Shown here piece by piece: positions 8,622 through 17,038 of a DNA stretch of 64,000 nucleotides (positions are counted from its first letter, which is position 1; the number at the start of each line of letters is the position of its first letter). The stretch lies in NCBI RefSeq assembly GCF_004765795.1, contig NZ_SBIV01000001.1, forward strand, positions 434,001 through 498,000, given 5' to 3'. The position numbers and the translations under genes were made by a program. Under the pieces are notes generated by a model. It ran no database searches. It was not told the DNA's origin and worked only from the letters and a program-made list of their open reading frames with translations. The DNA is from Halorussus marinus. Its GTDB lineage: Archaea > Halobacteriota > Halobacteria > Halobacteriales > Haladaptataceae.

Positions 8622-9341
8622 ATGACCGATTCGAGCGACGACGAGTTCGATCCGCAGGCTCCCGACCAGCGGGAGATCGGCCGCGAGATGGTCGACGAGA
8701 GTACGGGTCTCGGATCGGTGATGGCCCACGCCTACCGCGGGGAGGTCGATCGGGTCGGGACGTGGCGCCAGCGGCTCGATCAGGCCACGACGTGGTCGGT
8801 GACCGTGTTGGCGGCGATCCTGACGTGGGCGTTTTCGAGCGGCGACAACCCCCACTACATTCTGCTGATCGGGGTCGTCGTCGTCGCTATCTTCCTCGGC
8901 ATCGAGGCGCGGCGCTACCGCGACTACGACGTGTTCCGGTCGCGGGTCCGACTCCTGCAGGAGAACCTGTTCGCGAACGCGCTCGACCCCTCAGACGGCG
9001 TCGAGAGCCGCGACTGGCGCGCCCAACTCAGCCGCGACTACCGGCGGCCGACGCGGAAGGTCTCGGTGCCCGAGGCGCTCGCGAACCGGCTCAAGCGGGT
9101 CTATCTCGCCCTGCTCGGCGTCCTGCTCGTCGCGTGGGCGTTCCGGATCACGGCGTTCGCGCCCCGCGAGGACTGGCTGACGGCCGCCGCGATCGGCACC
9201 ATCCCGGGCGTCGCCGTGATCGGGACCGTCGGCGCGTTCTATCTGGCGATGGTCGCGATCGCGTTCTGGCCCCGCGAGCGCCACGCCAAGGGGGAGTTCC
9301 GCGAGGGCGACCCCGACGAGTGGAAGGACCTCGACGAGTGA
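8622..9341 (+). CDS. DUF2270 family membrane protein
   Basis: The 239-residue protein has a polar N terminus, then a pair of hydrophobic segments at about residues 63-88, a cytoplasmic-looking basic loop with GIEARRYRDYDVFRSRVRLLQEN, and another pair of hydrophobic segments at about residues 155-215, so four transmembrane helices are likely. The EARRYR..D..RSRVR signature and the order of segments match the DUF2270 family. Function is unknown. It lies between the aminotransferase (divergent) and menB, and its stop is 43 bases before the menB start, so it may be co-transcribed with menB. Confidence 0.85.
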   Translation: MTDSSDDEFDPQAPDQREIGREMVDESTGLGSVMAHAYRGEVDRVGTWRQRLDQATTWSVTVLAAILTWAFSSGDNPHYILLIGVVVVAIFLGIEARRYRDYDVFRSRVRLLQENLFANALDPSDGVESRDWRAQLSRDYRRPTRKVSVPEALANRLKRVYLALLGVLLVAWAFRITAFAPREDWLTAAAIGTIPGVAVIGTVGAFYLAMVAIAFWPRERHAKGEFREGDPDEWKDLDE

Positions 9342-9384
9342 CGAACGTGGAACCTATTTGGGGGTTCCCCACCCACTCGGGGGT

Positions 9385-10278
9385 ATGGTCTCAGAGACCT
9401 TCGACCCCGAGGCGTGGGAGGCCGCGGGGCCGGACTTCGACGACATCACGTACCACCGCGCGGTCGATTCGGGGACGGTCCGGATCGCGTTCGACCGGCC
9501 GGCGGTCCGGAACGCCTTCCGACCCAAAACCGTCGACGAACTCTACGACGCACTCGACCACGCCAAGCGCCAGACCGACGTCGGCTGTGTCCTGCTGACC
9601 GGCAACGGTCCCTCGCCGAAAGACGGCGGGTGGGCGTTCTGCGCGGGCGGCGACCAGACCGTCCGGGGCGAGGACGGCTACGAGTATCGAGGCGAGGACG
9701 GCGAGACCGGCCGCGCCGCCGAGGGCGGTCGGCTCCACATTCTCGAAGTCCAGCGCCTCATCCGCCACATCCCCAAGCCGGTGGTCTGTGTCGTCCCCGG
9801 CTGGGCGGTCGGCGGCGGCCACAGCCTCCACGTCGTCTGCGATCTGACCATCGCGAGCGAGGACCACGCCGTGTTCAAGCAGACCGACCCGGACGTGGCG
9901 TCGTTCGACGGCGGGTTCGGCTCGGCGTACCTCGCCCGGCAGGTCGGCCAGAAGAAGGCCCGCGAGATCTTCTTCCTCGGAAAGGATTACAGCGCCGCGG
10001 AGGCCGAGGAGATGGGGATGGTCAACGAGGTGGTCCCCCACGAGGACCTCGAAGCGGTCGCGCTGGAGTGGGCGGCCGAGATCAACCGCAAGAGCCCGAC
10101 CGCGATCCGGATGCTCAAGTACGCGTTCAACCTCGACTCCGACGGGATGGTCGGCCAGCAGGTGTTCGCGGGCGAGGCCACCCGACTCGCGTACATGACC
10201 GACGAGGCCCGGGAGGGCCGCGACGCGTTCGTCGAGGGGCGCGACCCCGACTTCGAGGAGTTCGACTGGCACTACTGA
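9385..10278 (+). CDS. menB: 1,4-dihydroxy-2-naphthoyl-CoA synthase
   Basis: MenB closes the naphthoquinone ring of o-succinylbenzoyl-CoA. The 297-residue protein belongs to the crotonase superfamily. The fingerprints separating MenB from other crotonases are visible: FCAGGDQTVRGEDGY, PGWAVGGGHSLHVVCDLTIAS (oxyanion hole), SFDGGFGSAYLARQVGQKKA and FFLGKDYSAAEAEEMGMVN. The C terminus FEEFDWHY is also typical of MenB. The ATG at 9385 follows a GGGGGTATGG context and gives the usual length; the in-frame ATG 27 bases upstream is less likely. Confidence 0.96.
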   Translation: MVSETFDPEAWEAAGPDFDDITYHRAVDSGTVRIAFDRPAVRNAFRPKTVDELYDALDHAKRQTDVGCVLLTGNGPSPKDGGWAFCAGGDQTVRGEDGYEYRGEDGETGRAAEGGRLHILEVQRLIRHIPKPVVCVVPGWAVGGGHSLHVVCDLTIASEDHAVFKQTDPDVASFDGGFGSAYLARQVGQKKAREIFFLGKDYSAAEAEEMGMVNEVVPHEDLEAVALEWAAEINRKSPTAIRMLKYAFNLDSDGMVGQQVFAGEATRLAYMTDEAREGRDAFVEGRDPDFEEFDWHY

Positions 10279-10363
10279 GACTCACGCCACAGAGCCGAAC
10301 GTGTTCGGGAGTAACGTATTTTGGTTTCGATACAACTTTTGAGTAACCACTGGGAATCCCACT

Positions 10364-11314
10364 ATGGCCGACTCTGAGCCTCGACGATCGCGCCGCGGCG
10401 TCCTCGCCGGCGGGGCGGCGATCCTCGCGAGCGGGCTCGCGGGCTGTGTGACCCACCTGTCGGCCGGCGGGCCGTCGGCCGAGACCACCGACTCGGGGCC
10501 CGTCGAACTCCTCGCCGCCGGGAGTCTCAACCACGCCCTCGAGAACGGCCTCCGGCCGACGCTTCGGGACCGAGGGACGACCCTCCGTGTCGAGGCCCGC
10601 GGCTCGGCGGCGCTCGCCCGACTGGTCGACGAGGGCCAGAAAGACCCCGACATCGTGTCGGTGGCCGACCCCGTGCTGTTCGACGGGCCGCTCGATCCGC
10701 CGTGGCACGCGGCGTTCGCGACCAACTCGGTCGTGATCGCCTACGACCCCGACACGCCGGGCGGCCGGGCGCTCGCCGATGCCGGGTCCGAGGCGTGGTT
10801 CCGACCGCTACTCGACGGGGAGGTGACGCTCGGGCGCACCGACCCCGACCTCGATCCGCTCGGCTATCGCACCCTCTTCGCGCTGGAGCTCGCCACCGAG
10901 CGCTACGACACAGACGCCGACCTCCGGGAGGCGATCCCCAGCCGCGACCAGCTCTACCCCGAGACCCAGCTCGTGAGCCAGTTCGAGACCGGCAACGTCG
11001 ACGCCGCGTTCACCTACCGGAGCGACGCGCTCGCGCGAGGCTACGAGTACGTCGACCTGCCGCCCGAGATCGACCTCAGCGACCCCGACCGCGAGGAGAC
11101 CTACCGGACAGTCTCGTACACCCTGCCGAGCGGCAAGACCGTCCGGGGCGCGCCCGTGCGCTACGCGACCACGATTCGCTCGGAGCCGACCCGGACGGTC
11201 CGGGCGGTGTTCGAGGCGCACGCGACCGGCGACTATCTGACCGAGTACGGCTTCGAAGTGCCCGACGACTACCCCGAGTTCGGAGGCGATGTTCCCGACG
11301 CGATCGCGGAGTGA
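10364..11314 (+). CDS. wtpA: Molybdate/tungstate ABC transporter, substrate-binding lipoprotein
   Basis: The 316-residue protein has a twin-arginine plus lipobox leader: RRSRRG followed by a hydrophobic core and LAGC at about residues 25-28, so it is probably exported folded and lipid-anchored. The mature part has the periplasmic-binding fold of the WtpA/ModA family: LLAAGSLNHALE, VEARGSAALARLV, ATNSVVIAYDP, LGRTDPDLDPLGYRT and GNVDAAFTYRSDA. These loops bind the oxyanion. It overlaps the permease gene by 26 bases. No ATPase gene follows. The cargo would serve the several molybdopterin enzymes in this window; tungstate versus molybdate cannot be decided. Confidence 0.87.
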   Translation: MADSEPRRSRRGVLAGGAAILASGLAGCVTHLSAGGPSAETTDSGPVELLAAGSLNHALENGLRPTLRDRGTTLRVEARGSAALARLVDEGQKDPDIVSVADPVLFDGPLDPPWHAAFATNSVVIAYDPDTPGGRALADAGSEAWFRPLLDGEVTLGRTDPDLDPLGYRTLFALELATERYDTDADLREAIPSRDQLYPETQLVSQFETGNVDAAFTYRSDALARGYEYVDLPPEIDLSDPDREETYRTVSYTLPSGKTVRGAPVRYATTIRSEPTRTVRAVFEAHATGDYLTEYGFEVPDDYPEFGGDVPDAIAE

Positions 11315-12092
11315 GGTCCGCTCGACGGGGTGGCTCACCGTCGCTCTCCTGCTCGGGGGCCTGTTGCTGTGTTACTACCTCCTCCCGCTGGCGGCGCTGG
11401 TCGTGGCTCGCCCGCCAGGCGACGTGGCCGCGCGGCTCGGGGACCCGAGCGTGATCGGGGCGGTCACGAACTCGCTGGTCTCGGCGACCGCGAGCACCGT
11501 CGTCGCGACCGCGCTCGGCCTGCCGCTCGCCTACTGGCTCGCCCGGACCGAGACCCGGTGGCGGAGCCTCGTCGTCGCGGTCGTGGTGTTACCGCTCGTG
11601 CTCCCGCCGATCGTGAGCGGTCTCGTCCTGCTGACGCTGGTCGGGCCGAACTCCGCGGTCGGGACCGCGGCCGCCGCCGCGGGTGTCCCGCTCACCCGGT
11701 CGCTCGCGGGCGTGGTCCTCGCCCAGACGTTCGTGGCCTCGCCGTTCGTCGTCGTGACCGCGAAAGCCGCCTTCGAGGGCGTCGACGATCGACTCGAAGA
11801 GGCGGCGTTCACGCTCGGGGAGTCCCGGGCCGCGACCTTCCGGCGAGTGACCCTGCCGCTCGCGTGGCCGGGGGTGCTCGCGGGCGTGACGCTGGCGTTC
11901 GCCCGGTCGATGGGCGAGTTCGGCGCGACCATGATGCTTGCCTACTACCCCCGGACCATGCCGGTCCAGATCTGGGTGTCGTTCACCACGACCGGGCTCT
12001 CCGAGGCGTTCCCCGTCGCGCTCGTCCTCGTCGGGGTTTCGATCGCCGCGCTCGTCGTATTGAACCTCGTCGGCACGAACCCGTGGGACTGA
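11289..12092 (+). CDS. wtpB: Molybdate/tungstate ABC transporter, permease
   Basis: The 267-residue protein has six hydrophobic segments and the cytoplasmic EAA loop characteristic of ABC importers: EAAFTLGESRAATFRRVTLP at about residues 177-196, which docks to an ATPase. The order and sequence (LPPIVSGLVLL, RSMGEFGATMML) match ModB/WtpB/CysT-type permeases. The start overlaps the 3' end of the binding-protein gene. The partner ATPase expected immediately downstream is absent; the next gene is menA after a 224-base gap. Either a distant ATPase serves this system or the operon has been rearranged. Confidence 0.9.
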   Translation: MFPTRSRSEVRSTGWLTVALLLGGLLLCYYLLPLAALVVARPPGDVAARLGDPSVIGAVTNSLVSATASTVVATALGLPLAYWLARTETRWRSLVVAVVVLPLVLPPIVSGLVLLTLVGPNSAVGTAAAAAGVPLTRSLAGVVLAQTFVASPFVVVTAKAAFEGVDDRLEEAAFTLGESRAATFRRVTLPLAWPGVLAGVTLAFARSMGEFGATMMLAYYPRTMPVQIWVSFTTTGLSEAFPVALVLVGVSIAALVVLNLVGTNPWD

Positions 12093-12316
12093 GCGCCCGC
12101 GAGTCCGGAGGCCGCCCCGCAGAGTCCGGCGTCGGGAAGTCGGCGTCCGCCGCGATCGTTTAAGTGATTCTGGCGACAAGGAGTAGATACGAGCGAAGAC
12201 GCCTTCTACGGGCCGCCGCGATTCGACAGCCGCGGCGCCGCCCCGAGGCCGAGGGGTTCCGGCCGCGTTTCCCGAAACCGCAGGGGCTATTGTTCGGTTC
12301 CCGTAAGGGTCACACA

Positions 12317-13258
12317 ATGAGCGAAACGACCACCGACCACAGCCGCCGCGAGGCGTGGCTGATCGCGGCCCGGCCCCACACGCTCCCGGCGGCCGCGGCC
12401 CCCGTCGTCGTCGGGACCGGGCTCGCGGTCCACGAGGGGCTGTTCGCGCCGCTCCCGGCGCTCGCCGCGTTCCTCGGCGCGGCGCTCATCCAGATCGGGA
12501 CCAACTTCGCCAACGACTACTACGACGCCGTCAAGGGCGTCGACACCGACGACCGCGAGGGGTTCACCCGCGTCACCCAGTCGGGACTCATCCCGCCGGC
12601 ACAGGTCAAGCGCGCGATGTACGCCACCTTCGGGCTCGCGATCCTCGTCGGGACCTACCTGGTCGCGGTCGGCGGGGTCCCGATCCTCGTGATCGGACTC
12701 GCCAGCGTGGTCTCGGGCGTCGCGTACGCCGGGGGCCCGTTCCCGCTCGGCTCGCACGGTCTCGGGGACCTGTTCGTCTTCGTCTTCTTCGGCGTCATCG
12801 CGGTGACCGGCACCTTCTACGTGCAGGCGGCCGCGGTGGTCGCCCCGCTGTTCCCGACCGCGATTCCGTCGGGGACGGTCACGCTCGCGTCGGTCGTCGC
12901 CAGCCTCCCGGTCGCCGCCATCTCCACCGACATCCTGGTGGTCAACAACGTCCGGGACCTCGAAACCGACCGCGAGGCCGGCAAGAAGACCCTCGCGGTC
13001 ATCCTCGGCTACCGGGCCAGCAGGGCGGAGTTCGTCGGCTTGCTCGCGGTCGCGTACGCCGTCCCGTTCTGGTTCTGGCTCGCCGCCGACTACTCGCCGG
13101 CCGTGCTCGCTCCGCTGGCGACCCTGCCGTACGCCGGCCTGATCGCCCGGACCGTCCTCACCGACGCCTCCGGCGAGGCGCTCAACCCCGCGCTCGAACA
13201 GACTGGCAAACTGCTGGCGGCCCACTCGGTCCTCTTCGCGCTGGGTCTGATAGCATGA
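12317..13258 (+). CDS. menA: 1,4-dihydroxy-2-naphthoate polyprenyltransferase
   Basis: This integral-membrane UbiA-family enzyme attaches the isoprenoid tail to dihydroxynaphthoate. The 313-residue protein has about eight or nine transmembrane segments and the two Asp-rich motifs that bind Mg-diphosphate: FANDYYDAVKGVDTDDR near residues 62-78 and VNNVRDLETDREAGKKTLAV near residues 210-229. The N-terminal LIAARPHTLPAAAAPV is the classic MenA opening. The ATG at 12317 is chosen because it gives MSETTTDHSRREAW and the normal length. Its TGA overlaps the menC ATG. Confidence 0.95.
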   Translation: MSETTTDHSRREAWLIAARPHTLPAAAAPVVVGTGLAVHEGLFAPLPALAAFLGAALIQIGTNFANDYYDAVKGVDTDDREGFTRVTQSGLIPPAQVKRAMYATFGLAILVGTYLVAVGGVPILVIGLASVVSGVAYAGGPFPLGSHGLGDLFVFVFFGVIAVTGTFYVQAAAVVAPLFPTAIPSGTVTLASVVASLPVAAISTDILVVNNVRDLETDREAGKKTLAVILGYRASRAEFVGLLAVAYAVPFWFWLAADYSPAVLAPLATLPYAGLIARTVLTDASGEALNPALEQTGKLLAAHSVLFALGLIA

Positions 13259-14307
13259 AGGCGGGCGTCCGGCCGTTCGCGGTCCCGCTCGCGGAGTCCC
13301 TCGACACCGCCCGGGGGTCGATCGAGCGCCGCGAGGGGCTGGTGCTCCGGCTCGACGCCGACGACGGCGCGGTCGGCGTCGGGGAGGCGACCCCGCTCGC
13401 GGGCTGGACCGAACACTACGACGAGTGCGAGCGCGCGCTCGGCACCGTCGTCGACGCCGTCGATCGGGGCGCGGCCCCCGACGACTCTCTCGACGCGCTC
13501 GAACCGACCCCCGCGGCGCGCCACGCGCTCGATCTCGCGCTCGCTGATCTGGCGGCCTCTCGGGCGGACGAGCCCCTCTACCGCCACCTCGGCGCGTCCG
13601 ATCGGGTCGAGAGCGTCCCGGCGAACGCGACGGTCGGGGACGCCCCCGCCGATCAGACCGTCGCGGCGGTCGAACGCGCCGTCGACGCCGGCTTCGACTG
13701 CGTCAAGCTCAAGGTGGGCGCGCGCCCGCTCGCGGCCGACATCGAGCGCGTCGAGGCCGCCGCCGACGCGGTCGACGCCGCCCTCCGGGCCGACGCCAAC
13801 GGGGCGTGGTCCCGGTCGCAGGCCCAGCAGTTCCTCGACGCCACGGCCGACCGACTCGAGTACGTCGAACAGCCCCTGCCCGCGACCGACGTGCCCGGAC
13901 TCGCGGCGCTGTCGGGGCCGATCGCGTTAGACGAGACGCTCGCGGCGGTCGACGTCGCGGACGCCCTCGACGCGGACCCGGCGGCGCTCGTGCTCAAACC
14001 GATGGCGCTCGGCGGCCCCCGGCGTGCGGTCGCGGTCGCCGAGCGGGCCCGGGAGGCGGGCGTCGAGCCGGTCGTGACCACCACCGTCGACGCCGCGGTC
14101 GCGCGGACCGCCGCGGTCCACGTCGCGGCCGCGATCCCCGACCCGCCGGCGTGCGGGCTCGCGACCGCGAAACTGCTCGAATCGGACCTCGGCCCCGACA
14201 TCGCGCCGGTCGCCGACGGCCGGGCGGTGGTCCCGCAGGGGTCGGGCAACGGCCCCGTCGACGCGTGGGGCAACGCCGCGGGGGCCCACGGGGGCGACCG
14301 TGTCTGA
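13255..14307 (+). CDS. menC: o-Succinylbenzoate synthase
   Basis: MenC dehydrates SHCHC to o-succinylbenzoate. The 350-residue protein belongs to the enolase superfamily: an N-terminal capping domain with GEATPLAGWTEHYDEC, then a barrel with CVKLKVG (catalytic Lys), RADANGAW (metal Asp), YVEQPLP (metal Glu), ALDET (metal Asp) and LVLKPMALGG (second Lys). It overlaps menA by four bases and menE by eight, so the three genes form one translationally coupled unit. Assignment to MenC rather than another muconate-lactonizing-type enzyme rests on the operon. Confidence 0.94.
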   Translation: MKAGVRPFAVPLAESLDTARGSIERREGLVLRLDADDGAVGVGEATPLAGWTEHYDECERALGTVVDAVDRGAAPDDSLDALEPTPAARHALDLALADLAASRADEPLYRHLGASDRVESVPANATVGDAPADQTVAAVERAVDAGFDCVKLKVGARPLAADIERVEAAADAVDAALRADANGAWSRSQAQQFLDATADRLEYVEQPLPATDVPGLAALSGPIALDETLAAVDVADALDADPAALVLKPMALGGPRRAVAVAERAREAGVEPVVTTTVDAAVARTAAVHVAAAIPDPPACGLATAKLLESDLGPDIAPVADGRAVVPQGSGNGPVDAWGNAAGAHGGDRV

Positions 14308-15850
14308 GCGTTGGCCCGACGGGACCGTCGACTGGCTGGCCCGCCGGGCGCGGATCTCGCCCGACGCCACCGCGCTGATCGAGGCGGCCGACGCCACCGA
14401 GTGGACCTACGCCGACCTCGACGAGGCGGTCGCGGCGACCGCGGGCCGGCTCGCGGCCCTCGGTGTCCGGGAAGGCGACCACCTCGGCGTCCTGATGGAG
14501 ACGCGGGTGGCGTTCGTCCGGCTCGTCCACGCCGCGGCCCGGCTCGGCGCGGTGTTAGTCCCGCTCAACGCCCGACTCGCCGACCCCGAACTCGCCCGGC
14601 AGGCCGCGGTCGCCGACCTCACGCTACTCGTCTGCGAGGCCGAGACCGAGTCCGCGGCGGTAGCCGCCTCCGAGCCCCGACGGGCCGACGATTCGCGGGC
14701 CGACGGCGAGCCGGTCGGGGCCGTCCCGGTCGCGTCGGTCGACCCGCCGGACCGCGAGCCGGTCGCCTCGCTCCGCGAGACCGAGCCCGCGGCGGTCGCG
14801 CCCGCCGAGCGGTCCCGCGGCGACCGGCAGGCGCTTCTTTTCACCTCCGGCACGACCGGCGATCCGAAGGCGGTCGCGCTCACCGCCGGGAACGTCCTGT
14901 CGAGTGCGGTGTCGTCGGCGTTCCGGCTCGGCGCGACCCCCGACGACCGGTGGTTGCTCTGCCTGTCGATGTACCACATGGGCGGGCTGTCGGTCGTCCT
15001 CCGGTCGGCGCTGTACGGCTCGACCGTCGTGCTTCAGGAGGGGTTCGACGCCGCGAGGGCCGCCGACGCGATCGCGGCGTACGATGTCACCGGCGTCTCG
15101 CTGGTCCCGACGATGCTCCGCCGGATGCTCGACGCCACCGACGACCTCGCCGACTCGCTGCGGTTCGTCCTGCTCGGGGGCGCGCCCGCCCGCGAGGAAC
15201 TGCTCGAACGCTGCGAGGAGCGGCGCGTGCCGGTCCACCCGACCTACGGCATGACCGAGACGACCTCCCAGATCGCGACCGCCCGGCCCCGCGAGGCGTT
15301 CGCCCACCGGGGGACCGTGGGCCGGCCCCTGCTGTGGACCGACGTGACGGTCGTCGACGACGCCGGCGAGCCGGTTTCGGCGGGCGAGACCGGCGAACTC
15401 GTCGTGGCCGGCCCGACGGTCACGCCCGGCTACTACGGCGATCCCGGGGCGACCGAGGCGGCGTTCGGCCCCCGCGGTCTCCACACCGGCGACGTGGGCT
15501 ACCGCGACGACGGTGGTCGAATCTGGGTGCTGAACCGGCGCGAGGACCGCATCGTCACCGGCGGCGAGAACGTCCACCCCGGCGAGGTCGCCGACGTACT
15601 GCGCGACCACCCCGACGTTCGGGACGCCGCCGTCGTCGGACTCGACGACGAGGAGTGGGGCGAGCGGGTCGGCGCGCTCGTGGTCCCCGAGGCCGGGGCC
15701 ACGCTCTCGGTCGGCGATGTCGAGCGCCACTGCGAGGGCCGACTCGCGGGCTACAAGCGGCCCCGAACCGTCGGGGTCGCCGACGAGCTCCCGCGAACCG
15801 CCTCGGGCACCGTCGAGCGCGAGGCGGTCCGCGAGTTCCTCCGGGAGTAG
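14300..15850 (+). CDS. menE: o-Succinylbenzoate-CoA ligase
   Basis: MenE adenylates o-succinylbenzoate and joins it to CoA. The 516-residue protein is an ANL-superfamily enzyme with the P-loop-like LLFTSGTTGDPKAVALT near residue 180, YHMGGLSVVLRS, LLGGAPAREELLERC, PTYGMTETTSQIAT, a LHTGDVGYRDDGGRIWVLNRREDRI stretch read in the hinge region, and the C-terminal lysine in LPRTASGTVEREAV (here a Thr-Val replaces the usual Gly-Lys spacing, so the catalytic Lys is not obvious). A GTG start overlapping the end of menC is used. About 50 residues of Ala/Arg/Asp-rich sequence before the P loop look like a haloarchaeal insertion. Confidence 0.93.
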   Translation: MSERWPDGTVDWLARRARISPDATALIEAADATEWTYADLDEAVAATAGRLAALGVREGDHLGVLMETRVAFVRLVHAAARLGAVLVPLNARLADPELARQAAVADLTLLVCEAETESAAVAASEPRRADDSRADGEPVGAVPVASVDPPDREPVASLRETEPAAVAPAERSRGDRQALLFTSGTTGDPKAVALTAGNVLSSAVSSAFRLGATPDDRWLLCLSMYHMGGLSVVLRSALYGSTVVLQEGFDAARAADAIAAYDVTGVSLVPTMLRRMLDATDDLADSLRFVLLGGAPAREELLERCEERRVPVHPTYGMTETTSQIATARPREAFAHRGTVGRPLLWTDVTVVDDAGEPVSAGETGELVVAGPTVTPGYYGDPGATEAAFGPRGLHTGDVGYRDDGGRIWVLNRREDRIVTGGENVHPGEVADVLRDHPDVRDAAVVGLDDEEWGERVGALVVPEAGATLSVGDVERHCEGRLAGYKRPRTVGVADELPRTASGTVEREAVREFLRE

Positions 15851-15906
15851 CAGAAGGAGCTTCCGAAGCCGCGAGGTTTTAGCCCGCCACGGCCGTAGTG
15901 GCGACC

Positions 15907-16659
15907 GTGTGTACCCTCGTCCTCGCGTGGCAGGTGTTCGACGACGCCCCGATAGCCGCCGCGGCGAACCGCGACGAGCGGGTCGACCGCCCGTCGCGAC
16001 CGCCCGCGACCATCGACGACGATCCGCGAGTCGTCGCGCCGACCGACGAGGAGGCCGGCGGGACGTGGATCGGCTACAACGACGCCGGCGTGTTCGTCGC
16101 GATCACGAACCGCCGGCGCGACCCCGAGACGGGCGCTGGCTTCGAGCCCGACCGGTCTCGGGGACTCCTCGTGCGGGACGCGCTCGCCGCCGAGTCCCAC
16201 CACGAGGCGGTCTCGACCGTCCGCGACGAACTGGCGGCCCGCGCGTACGACGGCTTCAACCTCGTGGTCGCCGACGCCGGGGACGCGACTCTGCTCGAGT
16301 GGGACGGCGTCCTCCGTGCGACTCACTTCGACCCCGGCGTCCACGTCGTCGTCAACGACGGCTACGAGGGGGCCACAGAGACGGCCGATCGGGTCCGCGA
16401 GGCCGTCCGGCCCGTCCCGAGGGGCGATCCGACCGGCGACGCCGATCGCGGCGAGGAGGTGTCGGCGTGGTTCGAGACCGCGGCGGCCGCGCTCGAAGAC
16501 CACGACCTCGGCGCGTGCGTCCACGGCGAGGGGTACGCCACCAGATCGTCCTCGCTGATCTCGATCGACGCGACCGGGGCGGGGCGGTATCGGTTCGCCG
16601 ACGGGCCGCCGTGCGAGACCGACTACGAGGACGTCGAAATCGGCGACGGTCAGCTTTAA
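15907..16659 (+). CDS. NRDE (TANGO2-like) family protein
   Basis: The protein opens MCTLVLAW and contains AAANRDERVDRPS, the Asn-Arg-Asp-Glu motif that names the family, followed by GGTWIGYNDAGVFVAITNRR. A Cys directly after the initiator Met is a constant feature of the family, so the GTG at 15907 is preferred to the GTG at 15898. The length of 250 residues is normal. Members include eukaryotic TANGO2 and are suspected N-terminal-nucleophile-like proteins with roles in heme or lipid handling; the biochemical role in archaea is unknown. Confidence 0.87.
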   Translation: MCTLVLAWQVFDDAPIAAAANRDERVDRPSRPPATIDDDPRVVAPTDEEAGGTWIGYNDAGVFVAITNRRRDPETGAGFEPDRSRGLLVRDALAAESHHEAVSTVRDELAARAYDGFNLVVADAGDATLLEWDGVLRATHFDPGVHVVVNDGYEGATETADRVREAVRPVPRGDPTGDADRGEEVSAWFETAAAALEDHDLGACVHGEGYATRSSSLISIDATGAGRYRFADGPPCETDYEDVEIGDGQL

Positions 16660-16684
16660 ACCGCTCGGGGACCGTGTTCCCCGT

Positions 16685-17029
16685 ATGGCAGCATCCGAGG
16701 ACGACCTCACCGAGGCGGAGCGTGCCGGTCTCGAACTCGTCCGGCAGTCCGGCGGTATCCACCAGAGCGACTTCTGGAAGGAACTCGACGTCGACTCCCG
16801 GAAGGGGAGCCGGATCGTGGAGTCGCTCTACGAGAAGGGCCTCGTCCAGCGCGAGGAGACCGTCTACGAGGGTCACAACACCTACCTGATCACGCCCGCG
16901 GCCCGCGACCTCGACTTCTCGCTGTTGATGGCCGGCGACATGCTCTCGCCGTTCATCGGCGAAGAAGAGATCGACGCCGAGAGCGACGCCTTCTCCCAGT
17001 GGATCATGAACCTCGCGTACAGCGAGTGA
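16685..17029 (+). CDS. Winged helix-turn-helix protein, Lrp-type
   Basis: The 114-residue protein has a winged-HTH layout in its first ~75 residues: ERAGLELVRQSGGIHQSDFWKEL, then SRKGSRIVESLYEKGLVQREE as recognition helix and wing, then YLITPAAR. The C-terminal ~40 residues are helical and acidic, perhaps a dimerization arm. It lacks the ligand-binding RAM domain of full-length Lrp proteins. It resembles a single-domain regulator conserved in haloarchaea, and the target is unknown. The start 25 bases after the NRDE gene could place both in one transcript. Confidence 0.8.
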   Translation: MAASEDDLTEAERAGLELVRQSGGIHQSDFWKELDVDSRKGSRIVESLYEKGLVQREETVYEGHNTYLITPAARDLDFSLLMAGDMLSPFIGEEEIDAESDAFSQWIMNLAYSE

Positions 17030-17038
17030 GTCGGACGC

